Shown: one piece after another, positions 21,491 to 30,875 of the stretch
Layout of the letters: each line of letters opens with the position of its first letter
How positions within the stretch are numbered: the first letter of the stretch is position 1
DNA from: Nocardia vinacea
Lineage (GTDB): Bacteria; Actinomycetota; Actinomycetes; Mycobacteriales; Mycobacteriaceae
NCBI RefSeq assembly: GCF_035920345.1
Contig: NZ_CP109149.1
Span: forward strand, 4,216,001 to 4,280,000
DNA: 64,000 nucleotides
Direction of reading: 5' to 3'
Notes under the pieces: model-generated
The model's database searches: none
What the model was told of the DNA's origin: nothing
The model's input: only the letters and a program-made list of their open reading frames with translations
Made by a program: the position numbers and the translations under genes

Positions 21491-21516
21491 GATGTGCCGT
21501 TGTATAGCGGCACGTT
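21491..21516. promoter_or_regulatory. 26-bp palindromic operator, copy C
   Basis: Read on the minus strand it is AACGTGCCGCTA, TA, CAACGGCACATC. The outer GTGCCG/CGGCAC arms are perfect. It lies 62 bases before the gdh start. Confidence 0.6.
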
Positions 21517-21585
21517 AAATGCGTAACACATTCTTGAAAGAAATCAGCACTGGTCAAGTGCACTGACCGGCCGGAGTCCGGTCGG

Positions 21586-22320
21586 TCAGGGGGTTAGACC
21601 GGATCGCGACATGAAGGTCTGCGCGGCCGCGCGCCCGATGAAGGCACCCGTCTCGACCCGAAGTCCGACAAGGGTATTCACGTATCGCAGGGTTGCCGAC
21701 GGACTGATCGCAACGAAGACGACACCATCGGCCAGGACCGTTCCGCCCGCCGTTCGCCAGTTGCGCACGGTATCGGCCCGGCGCTCGGGCGAATCCAGTG
21801 CCACCGAGAGGGTCAGATCCTTGCCACCGGTGATTCCGCCCGCGAGCAGCGGGTCGGCCGCCGGGATGACACAGTTCTCGGCCTTGGAATCGACCGGCTG
21901 ACAGGAAGCGGCCGCACGCAACTGGCTGGGCAAGGCCTGATCGATACCCACACCGGGCAGCGAGCTCAGCGGCGTCGAACACGAACGGACGGCCGTAAAG
22001 CCGAGGCCGAGGACCATGGCCACGGTACCCGCGATCGCGGCACCCCACTGCCAGCGCGGATACTGTTTGGCGGCAAACTTTTCCGCACCCGCCACCGCGT
22101 GCTCCGCACCCACTACCGCGTGCTCCGCACCCGCCACCGCACTCCCGGTGGCCGCCACGGCCCGCTCGGCACCCGCGACCACCTGCTCGGGCTGCCCCAC
22201 ATGGGTCAGGCTCGATAGTCGATGCACGGCGGCCAGCGGCGCACCACAATGCCCGCATTGCGCCGGATTACCGATATTGCGGTGTGAGCAGTACTGGCAG
22301 ACCAACTCGGCTACTGACAT
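21586..22320 (-). CDS. Zinc-ribbon membrane protein, ESX-linked
   Basis: A CxxC...CxxC zinc ribbon opens the protein (CQYCSHRN then CGHC, residues 8-25). A short Ala/Val/Glu-rich heptad-like repeat (AVAGAEHAV) and one membrane helix near residue 95 follow. The outer C-terminal domain, with two Cys, is unrecognised. Topology is thus a cytosolic zinc ribbon with an exported tail. The gene starts one base after the stop of 22322-23407, so the two form an operon below TTCCC box 2. Not part of the known ESX core. Confidence 0.65.
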   Translation of the reverse strand: MSVAELVCQYCSHRNIGNPAQCGHCGAPLAAVHRLSSLTHVGQPEQVVAGAERAVAATGSAVAGAEHAVVGAEHAVAGAEKFAAKQYPRWQWGAAIAGTVAMVLGLGFTAVRSCSTPLSSLPGVGIDQALPSQLRAAASCQPVDSKAENCVIPAADPLLAGGITGGKDLTLSVALDSPERRADTVRNWRTAGGTVLADGVVFVAISPSATLRYVNTLVGLRVETGAFIGRAAAQTFMSRSGLTP

Positions 22321-22321
22321 C

Positions 22322-23407
22322 TCAGTGCCCGGTGATCACGATGGAGGAAACCGCTGTCGTATTGATCGTCGGATCGCCCTTCGATTCCTGAATTGTCAGT
22401 ACGACCTTGGACGCCTGCACCGGAACTTCGAACTTGGTGACGACCAGAGTGCGCTGATCCATGGTCTGTTGGGTGTAGCTCGTTTTGTTCGGATCATCGA
22501 ACGTATATCTGACCCGGCTGGCGGTGCGGAATTTCGTCCACTGGTCCACACCGTCGCTGCCGACGCTGTCCCAGCCGGGAACGATGCCGATCGAATCGAT
22601 CTGATAGGTCTTGCCGAGATCGATGGTCAGCACCTGCCCGTCGACCTTGTATGCGCGCACGCATGACCATGCCTTGCCCTGCTGCCCACCGAAGGCGTCC
22701 ATGCCCGGTGTACTGCCCGGCGGGCAGTTGGCGGTGGCGGCTTTCGGGGTGATCGTTCCGGAGGAAGGTGCCGATGATTCCGGTTTCGATGTCGGGGCCG
22801 CCGCGGTCGCCGAAGGAGTGATGACCGCGATGCGATCCGGCGCCTGCGAATCATCCTTCCCACCGGTGGAAACCAACGCGATGATGAGCAAAAGGGCCAA
22901 GACGCCGCAGACCGCCAACGCGACCTTGGGATTCTTGAGCTTCTTCGCCAGCACGACGACCCGCTCCGCGGGGTCGGGTGCACGCGTCTTGGACGACCCG
23001 GACGCGGACCGCGCCGGTTCCTCGGGTGGCGGCTGCTTTGCCGACACTTCGGAGTAGTCCGCTGAAAAGTCCATTGCCGGTGCGGCATCCTGCTGCTGAC
23101 CGTTCAGCAGCGCGATGATCCGCTCGCTGGCCTTGGGCCCGTCGGAGGACCGCCGCGGCGGCAGATCCGTTTCGGGCGGAGCGCCCTGGGCGGAACCGGC
23201 AGCCACCGCGGCACTGGAATACGGATCATCACCGAAACCCGGTTCCCCGAAACCCGGTTCCCCGAATTCCGGATCGCCGACCAGGGGCCCGCTCAGCACA
23301 GATCCGGTGGCCGGATCGTTTTCGCCGAATGCGGGATCCGAGAGCAGCGCATCCAGGACCGCGCCTCGATGGCGGAGAATTACATCTCCCGGGTCCTCGG
23401 CAGCCAT
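22322..23407 (-). CDS. Membrane-anchored glycan-binding-like protein, ESX-linked
   Basis: Residues 1-160 are an acidic, disordered cytosolic region with GEPGFGEPGFGD repeats. A single membrane helix follows (VALAVCGVLALLLIIALVSTG), then a Ser/Thr/Pro linker, and an outer beta-sandwich of about 150 residues beginning CPPGSTPGMDAF and containing LTIDLGKTYQIDSIGIVPGW. That domain looks like a discoidin or NADase-type glycan-binding module, which would bind the cell envelope. It lies downstream of the HTH gene behind a TTCCC box and is a candidate accessory component of this ESX system. Confidence 0.6.
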   Translation of the reverse strand: MAAEDPGDVILRHRGAVLDALLSDPAFGENDPATGSVLSGPLVGDPEFGEPGFGEPGFGDDPYSSAAVAAGSAQGAPPETDLPPRRSSDGPKASERIIALLNGQQQDAAPAMDFSADYSEVSAKQPPPEEPARSASGSSKTRAPDPAERVVVLAKKLKNPKVALAVCGVLALLLIIALVSTGGKDDSQAPDRIAVITPSATAAAPTSKPESSAPSSGTITPKAATANCPPGSTPGMDAFGGQQGKAWSCVRAYKVDGQVLTIDLGKTYQIDSIGIVPGWDSVGSDGVDQWTKFRTASRVRYTFDDPNKTSYTQQTMDQRTLVVTKFEVPVQASKVVLTIQESKGDPTINTTAVSSIVITGH

Positions 23408-23452
23408 GGTCGGGATCGTATCCAGACCGGCCTGCGCTGCGGTCCTGCGTTA

Positions 23453-23468
23453 TTCCCGCTGGCGGGAA
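23453..23468. promoter_or_regulatory. TTCCC-N6-GGGAA box 2
   Basis: TTCCCGCTGGCGGGAA is the centre of a perfect 13-2-13 dyad spanning 23447-23474. It ends 45 bases before the 22322-23407 gene and starts 3 bases after the HTH gene's stop, so it may also act as that gene's terminator. Confidence 0.6.
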
Positions 23469-23476
23469 TAACGCGA

Positions 23477-23830
23477 TCAGCGATTCTTCTGCTCGGTGAC
23501 GAAATGTTCCGGCGGCACGTCGAATACCCGTGCCAAGGCGATGATCAGATCGAGCCGTGGTACCGCGTCACCATGAATGAGCCGGTACAGCCCCGACTGG
23601 GAAACCGGAACATCCGGATACGCCTGTTCCAGATGCTGGGCAAGCGAATAAAGGGTCAACGACCGAGTCGACCCGTCCTCGGTCGATACCACCGATTCCG
23701 CGATCAATTCCGACAGCCGACTCGAGAAGATCGCCACCGCAGCCTGTCTCGGGGTCAGTGCCTCCCCGTTATCCTCCTGCACAAATTCGCCGTCATTCGG
23801 CTGGGAGTCCACAACCACGCTGATAGACAC
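23477..23830 (-). CDS. EspR-like HTH regulator at the end of the ESX operon
   Basis: A 117-residue XRE/lambda-repressor-like protein. The HTH fills the C-terminal half (SLAQHLEQAY, then VSQSGLYRLIHGDAVPRLD and IIALARVFDVPPEHF), the arrangement seen in EspR of mycobacteria, a nucleoid-type regulator of ESX-1 genes. EspR also has a C-terminal dimerisation helix that is missing here; instead this protein has about 50 extra N-terminal residues. GGAG precedes the GTG start. The gene lies 13 bases after eccE, so it is read with the secretion operon. It is the best candidate in the window to bind the nine TTCCC-N6-GGGAA boxes; that link is inference. Confidence 0.7.
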   Translation of the reverse strand: MSISVVVDSQPNDGEFVQEDNGEALTPRQAAVAIFSSRLSELIAESVVSTEDGSTRSLTLYSLAQHLEQAYPDVPVSQSGLYRLIHGDAVPRLDLIIALARVFDVPPEHFVTEQKNR

Positions 23831-23843
23831 TACCTGTCTCCGA

Positions 23844-25568
23844 TCAGCTCATGCGCCGAACGTCGGGCCCTGGCGTGGCACCATTGCCACCCGCGGTGAT
23901 CGCGGGTTGTTCGGCGGCGGAATCGAAATAGCGGGTTTCACCGCGCGGCTCGATCAAATCGACGCGCACGGTCCGCATCGGAATACTGATATCCACCGCG
24001 GTCGCGCTGACCTGGTTGATCGCCAGATCGACCGACCGCCGCCGCGGCCCACCGGGCTCACTGATGGTGACGGTGGTCTGCGCGGTCGATACCTGCGGCG
24101 GCAGATTGTCGAAGACCGTGATGGTCGCCGAGGACGGTGGCGGACCCGAACCGGCTTGCCCCGCAGCGGCATTCGCGGCACCGGCCTCCGGAGCCAGCCG
24201 CAGCGATTCCGGATCACCGACCGCGGCGACCAGCTGCCACCAGCGGTGCGGGCGCCCCGAATGGACCTCGACATCCGCGCCGACCACCATGGCACGCAAA
24301 ACGATCTGCTGTGCCACCGGCAGGTCGGCATGCACATCGATGGTGCGCCTACGCGGGTTGTAGCGGGCCGGGTCGAACAGCGGCAGCGCCAAAGTATGTC
24401 GTGGCTGACCACTGATGGAACCGAGAATCTGGCCATTGGGACCGATCGCGATCGTGAGCTCCGACAAGAGCTCATCGGGGGCGATATCGCGGCCCGATTC
24501 ATCGACGGGCACCGCGCGGATCGACGTCCCGGTCGGCATGGTGGCCAGCAAGGCGACGGCCTGCCTACCGGTCAACCGGCGCAGATAGTCCGGCGGCTCG
24601 GTCGTGACCGGCGGGCCGATATACCGCGCGAGCGCGCGCGGCCCGGCCGTGGCATCGGTGAGGCTGACCACCAACGTGGTCCGGCCGCGGTTCCACGACC
24701 AGCAATCGTCCATGCCGGCACCGTCCATCCGCGTCCAGTCGATCAGGAAGCTCGTCACACAGCGACCTGGTACCGAGGACTCCATACAGGTCCAGGTCTC
24801 ACGCAGATCGCCGAGTTCGACACCGGCGTGCAGCACCCTGGTGGCCTCTTGCATTGCCACCGCGGGCAGCGCGTGCGCGGCGATACCGCGTTCCCGCAAT
24901 CGGCCCGCGATGCGGTGCGCCGCCGTGGCCAACGCTCTCGGCCCGACCATCGCGACCAGTCCGCGCCGCTGCAGCAGATCCAGGTTCCGCTCCATGTCCA
25001 GCCGCACGACCAACCAGGTGAGGCGATGGCCGACGACCGGATGGGAGCCGATCAGCTGGTCGTAGAGCATGCTGTAGTTGCCGGTCGGACGAACCCGCTG
25101 ACCGGTGGTCACGATATCGATATCGACCGCGAGACCGAATTGATCGAGCAGGCCGATCAGCGCATCGACCGGGACAGTGTCCTCGGTGTAGATGGATTTC
25201 TCCGCGATGACCGTCGGCAGATCGAGATTGGGGGCTAGCTGGATCATCGCCGTGAGCACGGTGCCTTCGGAACGAATGCCGCAGACCCCGGCGGGAACCT
25301 CGATATCGGCCACATCCACCGGACCGGCGAGCGCCTCGGCTCTGGCGACCCTGCTGAATCGGTAATCGATCCAGTCGAGCAGCCACCTGCTGGTCGTGCG
25401 GCCGTTCACCTCGACCGCCACGGTCACCAGCAGCACGGTGATCACCGCCGCGCTCGCCCAGATCGGGGTATGCGACCACAGCCCGGTCACCACCAAGCTG
25501 CCGCCGATCACGGCGAAGGCGAACGGACCACGTTCGACACCGCCTACCCGAATGCTCGGAAGGCTCAC
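23844..25568 (-). CDS. eccE: ESX core membrane component EccE
   Basis: EccE stabilises the outer rim of the ESX inner-membrane complex. The 574-residue protein has two N-terminal membrane helices (FAFAVIGGSLVVTGLW and ASAAVITVLLVTVAVEV) and a large cytosolic domain. Assignment rests on this topology and on its place directly after mycP, as in ESX-3 loci. Its ATG overlaps the mycP stop by four bases. Confidence 0.85.
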   Translation of the reverse strand: MSLPSIRVGGVERGPFAFAVIGGSLVVTGLWSHTPIWASAAVITVLLVTVAVEVNGRTTSRWLLDWIDYRFSRVARAEALAGPVDVADIEVPAGVCGIRSEGTVLTAMIQLAPNLDLPTVIAEKSIYTEDTVPVDALIGLLDQFGLAVDIDIVTTGQRVRPTGNYSMLYDQLIGSHPVVGHRLTWLVVRLDMERNLDLLQRRGLVAMVGPRALATAAHRIAGRLRERGIAAHALPAVAMQEATRVLHAGVELGDLRETWTCMESSVPGRCVTSFLIDWTRMDGAGMDDCWSWNRGRTTLVVSLTDATAGPRALARYIGPPVTTEPPDYLRRLTGRQAVALLATMPTGTSIRAVPVDESGRDIAPDELLSELTIAIGPNGQILGSISGQPRHTLALPLFDPARYNPRRRTIDVHADLPVAQQIVLRAMVVGADVEVHSGRPHRWWQLVAAVGDPESLRLAPEAGAANAAAGQAGSGPPPSSATITVFDNLPPQVSTAQTTVTISEPGGPRRRSVDLAINQVSATAVDISIPMRTVRVDLIEPRGETRYFDSAAEQPAITAGGNGATPGPDVRRMS

Positions 25569-26914
25569 CGCCGCCTCCGGACCGCGGAGCTCGCATAGGT
25601 GGCGCCGACCCCGAGCAGCACAGCGGCGACGATGACGACGGCGGCCGCGAACGGCGGACGACGATCCTTGGCACGCGGCGGATCCGGCATGACCAGAACC
25701 GAGGACCGGTAGAGCCCGATCGGCGGCTTGGGCGCGGTGCGGTAGCCGAGCGCGGTGAGCGGATCGATGACACCGGCACCGACGACGTTATCGATGCCGC
25801 GCGCCGGCGCGTGCGCGCTGGCGGTCAGTCGAGCCATGATCTCGGCCGGGGTTTCGTTGGGGAATCGAGAGCGCAGCAGCGCGGCCACTCCGCTGACATA
25901 GGCCGCCGCAAAGGACGCGCCACCGACCGGCACCAGTTTTCCGGGCTCACCGACACCATTGATCAGACCACCGCCACCGGGACCGATCGATTCGATCGCG
26001 GTACCCGGTGCACCGACCGAAACCCATGGACCCGTCATCGAATCGGGCATGGCGGCACCGGTGGCGGTCGTGAAGCCAACTGTCAGTACGTCCGTACCGA
26101 ACCAACCCGGTGCGGACACGGTCTTGACGTCGCGCCAGTTCCTCGGGTCGCTCGGTCGGGTCGGGTCGATATCCGGATTCTGATCACAGCCGACACCCAC
26201 ATTGCCGGCACCCGCGACGATCAGCGCGCCCCGCACATGTACGGCGTAGCCGATTGCCACCGACAGTATCGACTGATCCACCGCGAGCCCCACCGGAACA
26301 CAGACCGGCAGCGCCACCGTGATCACGCCGGCACCCAGATTCGCCGCATGCACGATCGCCCGCGACAACGTCCGGATATCCATCGAGAGTTGTTGCGCCT
26401 GCTCGCCATTCTGCCGCTCGGCACTGAAGGCGCCGGAGCGATAGCGAATGGATATGATCCTGGCGTCCGGGGCGACCCCGGTGAATCCGTCCGTGGGATC
26501 GGATGCGGCGCCGATGATTCCGGCGACCAGGGTGCCATGCGCATCGCAGTCGGACAGACCGTCGCCACCTGCTGCGACATAGTCACCGCCGCCGACCAGA
26601 CCGGGCAGGCGGCTAGTGGGCGTAACACCGGTGTCGAGCACCGCGACGGTCACCCCGGCACCCCGGCTCAGCGCACGAGCGTTCGGTAGATCCAGTGCCA
26701 ACTCCGACGGGGGCGTGCGCGTCAGATCACTGTCCTTCAGTACGCCGGTCGCCAAGCAGCCCTTGTCCTGTTTCGTCGGCAACTCCGGGCCGGGCGGGTC
26801 ATCCGCGGGCGCGCCGATGACCACCTGCGGCGGTTCCACCGCCAATGCCGGTGCGGCGGAGGCGATCAGCGCGAATCCGGCCAGCACCGCGATCGCGGTT
26901 GAGCCGATTCGCAT
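25565..26914 (-). CDS. mycP: Mycosin, ESX subtilisin-like protease MycP
   Basis: MycP is the membrane-anchored serine protease needed to stabilise the ESX channel. A signal peptide covers residues 1-25. The catalytic triad is visible as Asp in VAVLDTGV near 91, His in CDAHGTLVAG near 123 and Ser in GGASFAAAYVSG near 330; the oxyanion Asn is in AGAGNVG. The usual GTS around the serine reads GAS here. A C-terminal membrane helix (AAAVVIVAAVLLGVGATYA) anchors it with the protease outside. The ATG overlaps the eccD stop (TGATG), so the earlier in-frame starts are rejected. Confidence 0.95.
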   Translation of the reverse strand: MRIGSTAIAVLAGFALIASAAPALAVEPPQVVIGAPADDPPGPELPTKQDKGCLATGVLKDSDLTRTPPSELALDLPNARALSRGAGVTVAVLDTGVTPTSRLPGLVGGGDYVAAGGDGLSDCDAHGTLVAGIIGAASDPTDGFTGVAPDARIISIRYRSGAFSAERQNGEQAQQLSMDIRTLSRAIVHAANLGAGVITVALPVCVPVGLAVDQSILSVAIGYAVHVRGALIVAGAGNVGVGCDQNPDIDPTRPSDPRNWRDVKTVSAPGWFGTDVLTVGFTTATGAAMPDSMTGPWVSVGAPGTAIESIGPGGGGLINGVGEPGKLVPVGGASFAAAYVSGVAALLRSRFPNETPAEIMARLTASAHAPARGIDNVVGAGVIDPLTALGYRTAPKPPIGLYRSSVLVMPDPPRAKDRRPPFAAAVVIVAAVLLGVGATYASSAVRRRR

Positions 26915-28446
26915 CAGATCGCCCGCATCGCGGTATAGATGCCCATGATCCAGCAGGCGATTATCGGGATCACCAGAATGAGCGCATACTCCGCTAGATC
27001 GATCATCCGCCGGGTGACCGGCGAGAGCCGCCGACCCGGCAACTGCACCGCCGCGACGCATGCCGCGACGGCCGCCACGCCGACCACAAGGACGACAACC
27101 AGCCGTGCCGGTGCCGTTTCATACGCACTGACCAGCACGAACCCGATGCCGATCACGGTGACCGCCGACGCGATGACGAGCGCGATGGCCTGCACCCGGT
27201 CCGGGAACCAGCGCGCGCGCAGGGCCAAAAGTCCCGCCACAGCCGCGGTCAGCACGATTTCCCGGATACCACCGGGGCTCACCGCGGCCGACAGCACCGC
27301 GGCGCCCGCCAAAAGTGCCGAGGTCGCGGCGATGAGCCCGCGCAGACTGGTAACCGCCAGTCGAGCCCGGCCTTCGATACCGGCGCCGGCCTGCTCGCGC
27401 TGTCGTTCGATGTCCTCGGCGGAATCGAGTTCGGCGTCATCGCGGGCGGATTCGGCATCGAAGATGTCGGTCAGCGTCGCCGGGTTGACCTCGTTGCCGG
27501 GGTCCGGCAGATCCGGTGGCCGAATCCGGGCGACTACAACGGAAAGGCGCGGTGCGGCGGTCAGCAGCACCAGTCCGACAAGTGCCGCGCCACCGGATAT
27601 CTGGCGCACCGACAGATTCAGATAGGTCAGCGGAATCGCCGCGGCCGCCACCGTCACGCCGAGCACGGTGACCGCCATCAACGTCGCGATGCCGAGCTTG
27701 GTCACGCGCAACATGGCCGCGGCCGCGACGGCCGCGACAACCGATCCGGCGGCCAGATTGGCGGCGGCGAACGGACCCGGCTCACCGTAGGCAGGCGGCA
27801 CCAGCATCGCGCCGCCGGCGAACAACAGCGGAATCGAGGACAATGCCAACCCGAGACAGATCCGCGGCGCGAAGTTGCGTTGCCGCGCTTGCACCGCGCC
27901 GCCCCAGCACACCGCGCCGAGCAGCAGCGCTGGCAGCGCGTACCACCAGATCGCCCCGGATTCGGTCCACGCCACCGACAACATCGCCGCGATGGCGACC
28001 GCGCCGACACCCAGTGTGCTCAGGCCGACGACCGCGGCGGTCTCGCCGTCGAATTCGGCGAATTCGCGCTCGTTGATCAGGGCGAGCGCGTCGGTGATGT
28101 CCTCCACGACCGGCGTGAAGACCTCCGCGGATTCGACCGCGGCCAACACCAGCACGGTGCCGTCGACGACATCGTGGTCGGCGAGGCTGCGCCAGCGCGG
28201 CATCGGCGCTTCGCCCGGTCGAGCCAGGCTCCACTGTCCGGTCGGCGGGGTGAAATCGACGGTTTCGTCGTCGATGGCCTTGGCCAGTACGACGAGCAGA
28301 TCATCGATGAAAGTCTCGATGGTGAACTTGGTCGGCACCACGACGTCGACCTGGTAGCTGGATACCAGGACCGCCATGCGGGCACGCGCCACCTCAGCGG
28401 ATGCCGCGGGTGCCGAACCCGGTGGCGAAGCAACGGCAGTACTCAT
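26914..28446 (-). CDS. eccD: ESX channel component EccD
   Basis: EccD forms the ESX membrane vestibule. The N-terminal 100 residues are the ubiquitin-like domain (VDVVVPTKFTIETFIDDL), followed by about eleven membrane helices. The ATG at 28446 is chosen because GGAGG lies six bases upstream; a GTG two codons earlier is too close to it. The start overlaps the espI stop. Confidence 0.92.
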   Translation of the reverse strand: MSTAVASPPGSAPAASAEVARARMAVLVSSYQVDVVVPTKFTIETFIDDLLVVLAKAIDDETVDFTPPTGQWSLARPGEAPMPRWRSLADHDVVDGTVLVLAAVESAEVFTPVVEDITDALALINEREFAEFDGETAAVVGLSTLGVGAVAIAAMLSVAWTESGAIWWYALPALLLGAVCWGGAVQARQRNFAPRICLGLALSSIPLLFAGGAMLVPPAYGEPGPFAAANLAAGSVVAAVAAAAMLRVTKLGIATLMAVTVLGVTVAAAAIPLTYLNLSVRQISGGAALVGLVLLTAAPRLSVVVARIRPPDLPDPGNEVNPATLTDIFDAESARDDAELDSAEDIERQREQAGAGIEGRARLAVTSLRGLIAATSALLAGAAVLSAAVSPGGIREIVLTAAVAGLLALRARWFPDRVQAIALVIASAVTVIGIGFVLVSAYETAPARLVVVLVVGVAAVAACVAAVQLPGRRLSPVTRRMIDLAEYALILVIPIIACWIMGIYTAMRAI

Positions 28447-29966
28447 CGCCACCCTCCGGCGGTCCGCCCGCCGCTAGTGCCACCCAGATAATTCGGGAAT
28501 CCATCGGAAAGTCCGGCCGCGAGTTCTTCGAAGGCGAGCAGGGTTTCCTTCTCCACCAGGCGCAGATCGATTTCGCCGCCCTCGGCCAGATGGTCGTCAT
28601 AGGGCAGGATGCAGGTCGGGCGCTGCCCGGTGGCGAACAGCTTCTCGATCGCCGCGACATCGACGACCGGCTTGGTCGGTTGCTGGTGCACAATCGTCAC
28701 GACCGATTTGGCGATCAGATGCTGCATACCGTGCGAACTCAGCCAATTCAACGTGGCCACCGCGCCTTTCACCCCGCCGACGGTGGGCGGGGTGACCACC
28801 ACGACGGCGTCGCTGGTCTGCAGCACGCTCATTGTCACCGAATCCAGCACGCCCGTACCGCAATCGACGAGCAGCAGATTGAAGTGGCGGCGCAAAACCT
28901 CTACGGCCGTGGCGTATTCGCGACCCGAGAGGGCTTCGTTGGCCTCGATGGTCCACGGCGAGGCGATGACGGCGAGATCGGCCGAATTGATCGACATGAA
29001 CGACTGCACCGTCGAGAAGGCCTCCAGATTCGACGCCTGCGCCAGATCGCGCAGGGTCAGGCCATACGGGTGCGGGGCGGTACGGGTGGGCAGATCACCG
29101 AAGTCCGGATTCCCGTCGACGGCGACAACTCGGTCCGGGCGCAACGCCGCGAAGGTCGAGCCGAGTGTGGCGGCGGTCGTGGTGCGGCCGACGCCGCCCT
29201 TCACGCTGATCACCGCGATCTGATACGGGGTGTTCAGCTGGGTCCGGATTCGGGCGCGCCGGTCCTCGGCGCGCTGCTCGGCGGGTGAGAGGCCGAGCCG
29301 GAACCCGACCTTGTTCAGCGCGCCGCGTACACCGGTGCTGGACTGCAGCCTGGCCCGATTGGCCGCCGAGATATCGGCCAACAGATCCATCGAGGTCAGT
29401 GCCGCGGGCAACACCTCGACCGGCGCCGCCGTCGTGCGGTCGATGCGATCGGGCACCCAGCTCGTCGACTGGGCGGGTTGCCATGGTGTGTCCGCGGATT
29501 CGGCGCCGGGTCTTTCAACGCTGGGTCCGGTATCGCCGCTCGATGTATTCGCCGAATTCGATGCGGTTTGTGTGATCCGAGCGGTGGCGGGCTCGGCCCC
29601 GGCGTGGGCCGTCCACGTCTCGGGCGACGACGATGTCGCCGTCCCATAGGTCTCGCGCGCTGAATCCGCCGTCGGCCCAGCCACATTCGGTGCAGCCGCA
29701 TGTGGCCCGGCGGTGTGCGCCACACCGGCCTGCGGTGCGGTCGCGCTCTGCGGTGCCGCCGGACCGGCTGGCGCCGCCTGCGGTGTCGACTGACCGGGCG
29801 CGCCGATCACCGGTTCGTTGAAGCCTGGGTTCGGGCGTGCCGGGACGTTGCCGGCCACTGGGCCGCTGCCCGGTTCCTGCTCTGCCTGCATGAAAAAGGC
29901 GTCGTAACCGCCCTTGTGACGGACGGACTCGGCCGGATGACCATTAGTACTCGGCGCTCGGCTCAT
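28443..29966 (-). CDS. espI: EspI-like MinD/ParA ATPase
   Basis: A Pro/Ala/Gly-rich disordered N-terminus of about 240 residues precedes a SIMIBI ATPase domain with the deviant Walker A KGGVGRTTTA near 257, the switch VVAVDGNPDFGDLP and a Walker B-like LLLVDCGTG. In M. tuberculosis, EspI of ESX-1 has this architecture and is reported to down-regulate secretion when ATP is low. It is typical of ESX-1 and ESX-2, not ESX-3. The ATG at 29966 follows GGAGAGG; a TTG six codons earlier would include that site. Confidence 0.85.
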   Translation of the reverse strand: MSRAPSTNGHPAESVRHKGGYDAFFMQAEQEPGSGPVAGNVPARPNPGFNEPVIGAPGQSTPQAAPAGPAAPQSATAPQAGVAHTAGPHAAAPNVAGPTADSARETYGTATSSSPETWTAHAGAEPATARITQTASNSANTSSGDTGPSVERPGAESADTPWQPAQSTSWVPDRIDRTTAAPVEVLPAALTSMDLLADISAANRARLQSSTGVRGALNKVGFRLGLSPAEQRAEDRRARIRTQLNTPYQIAVISVKGGVGRTTTAATLGSTFAALRPDRVVAVDGNPDFGDLPTRTAPHPYGLTLRDLAQASNLEAFSTVQSFMSINSADLAVIASPWTIEANEALSGREYATAVEVLRRHFNLLLVDCGTGVLDSVTMSVLQTSDAVVVVTPPTVGGVKGAVATLNWLSSHGMQHLIAKSVVTIVHQQPTKPVVDVAAIEKLFATGQRPTCILPYDDHLAEGGEIDLRLVEKETLLAFEELAAGLSDGFPNYLGGTSGGRTAGGWR

Positions 29967-30035
29967 ATCTGTCGTCCTCTCCAAAAACCCAGTACCACCG
30001 GAAACCGGTGCGCCGCGACAACTCCGACGTACCGA

Positions 30036-30866
30036 TCACCCGACCCGACTGGTGTCGAACCAACTTCGGCCCGGCAACAGTTCGACCAGTGCACCGATGG
30101 CAGCATGCAAGGCGGCGTCGTCACCCGGAGCGTAGGTCGATCGGACTTCCCCGTCCATCGCCACACTCGGAGTCACGATGACCCGTCCCGAAAGTGTATC
30201 CAGCACATTGACACCGGCGCGCGGCCGATGCTCGCTACCGTCCCGGTGCTCGATCATCGCCACCTCCGCACGCCGCACGACCTCGTCGAATACGCGGCTC
30301 AGCACCCCCGCGGTATGCGGCTGCGCGCCCAACTCCAGCAAAGCCTGCCGACATTCGTCCTGATCATCGGGCACTTCGGCCAATTCCGCCTGTGCTGCGG
30401 TCATCGACTCGAAACGCAGTGCCGGACAGGGGCCCAACGCCGCGGCCAAGGCCGCGGAGATGGCATCCAGCTGGCGTCCCTCCTGGAATACCGGCTGAAT
30501 AACGACCTCGTCGTCATGGCGAACGGCCAAGACGTGCGCATCACCATGGCGGACCAGAGACAGCCGCAGCATGCCCTGCGGTTTACCGTCCGGGCCGAAA
30601 TCCAGTACCCGTGCGACCAATTCCACATCCGGTCGGTAGAGACACTGCAGCCAGTCCTCGACCACCGGGTGCACCCGATCGCCGTCGATGATGCCCGCTT
30701 CCGCGAGATCCCGCGCGACAACGGTGCGCACCCGGTCCAGATCGTCGAGTTGGTAGACGTTCGGCAGCAATGCCAATACCGGAGGATAGGTGTCGATGCC
30801 CGCCATGTCTTGCAACAGCAGCGCGGCATCGACATTCAGGTCGACCGCGATCGGATCGGTCTCCAC
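30036..30866 (-). CDS. espG: ESX chaperone EspG
   Basis: A 276-residue cytosolic protein of EspG size and fold. EspG binds PPE partners of PE-PPE dimers and delivers them to the channel. Strands such as GMLRLSLVRHGDAHVLAVRH, helix pairs around ISAALAAALGP, and a C-terminal VIVTPSVAMDGEVRSTYAPG with a final helix fit the family. It lies between esxA and espI, where ESX-3 and ESX-5 loci keep espG, nine bases after the esxA-like gene. Confidence 0.85.
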   Translation of the reverse strand: METDPIAVDLNVDAALLLQDMAGIDTYPPVLALLPNVYQLDDLDRVRTVVARDLAEAGIIDGDRVHPVVEDWLQCLYRPDVELVARVLDFGPDGKPQGMLRLSLVRHGDAHVLAVRHDDEVVIQPVFQEGRQLDAISAALAAALGPCPALRFESMTAAQAELAEVPDDQDECRQALLELGAQPHTAGVLSRVFDEVVRRAEVAMIEHRDGSEHRPRAGVNVLDTLSGRVIVTPSVAMDGEVRSTYAPGDDAALHAAIGALVELLPGRSWFDTSRVG

Positions 30867-30875
30867 TGCCTACCG

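Noticed and set aside
23447..23474. Reading the TTCCC dyads only as terminators
   Set aside because: Most copies lie 28-78 bases before starts, several in divergent promoters without an upstream gene end, and the spacer is fixed at six bases. A dual role remains possible for two copies.
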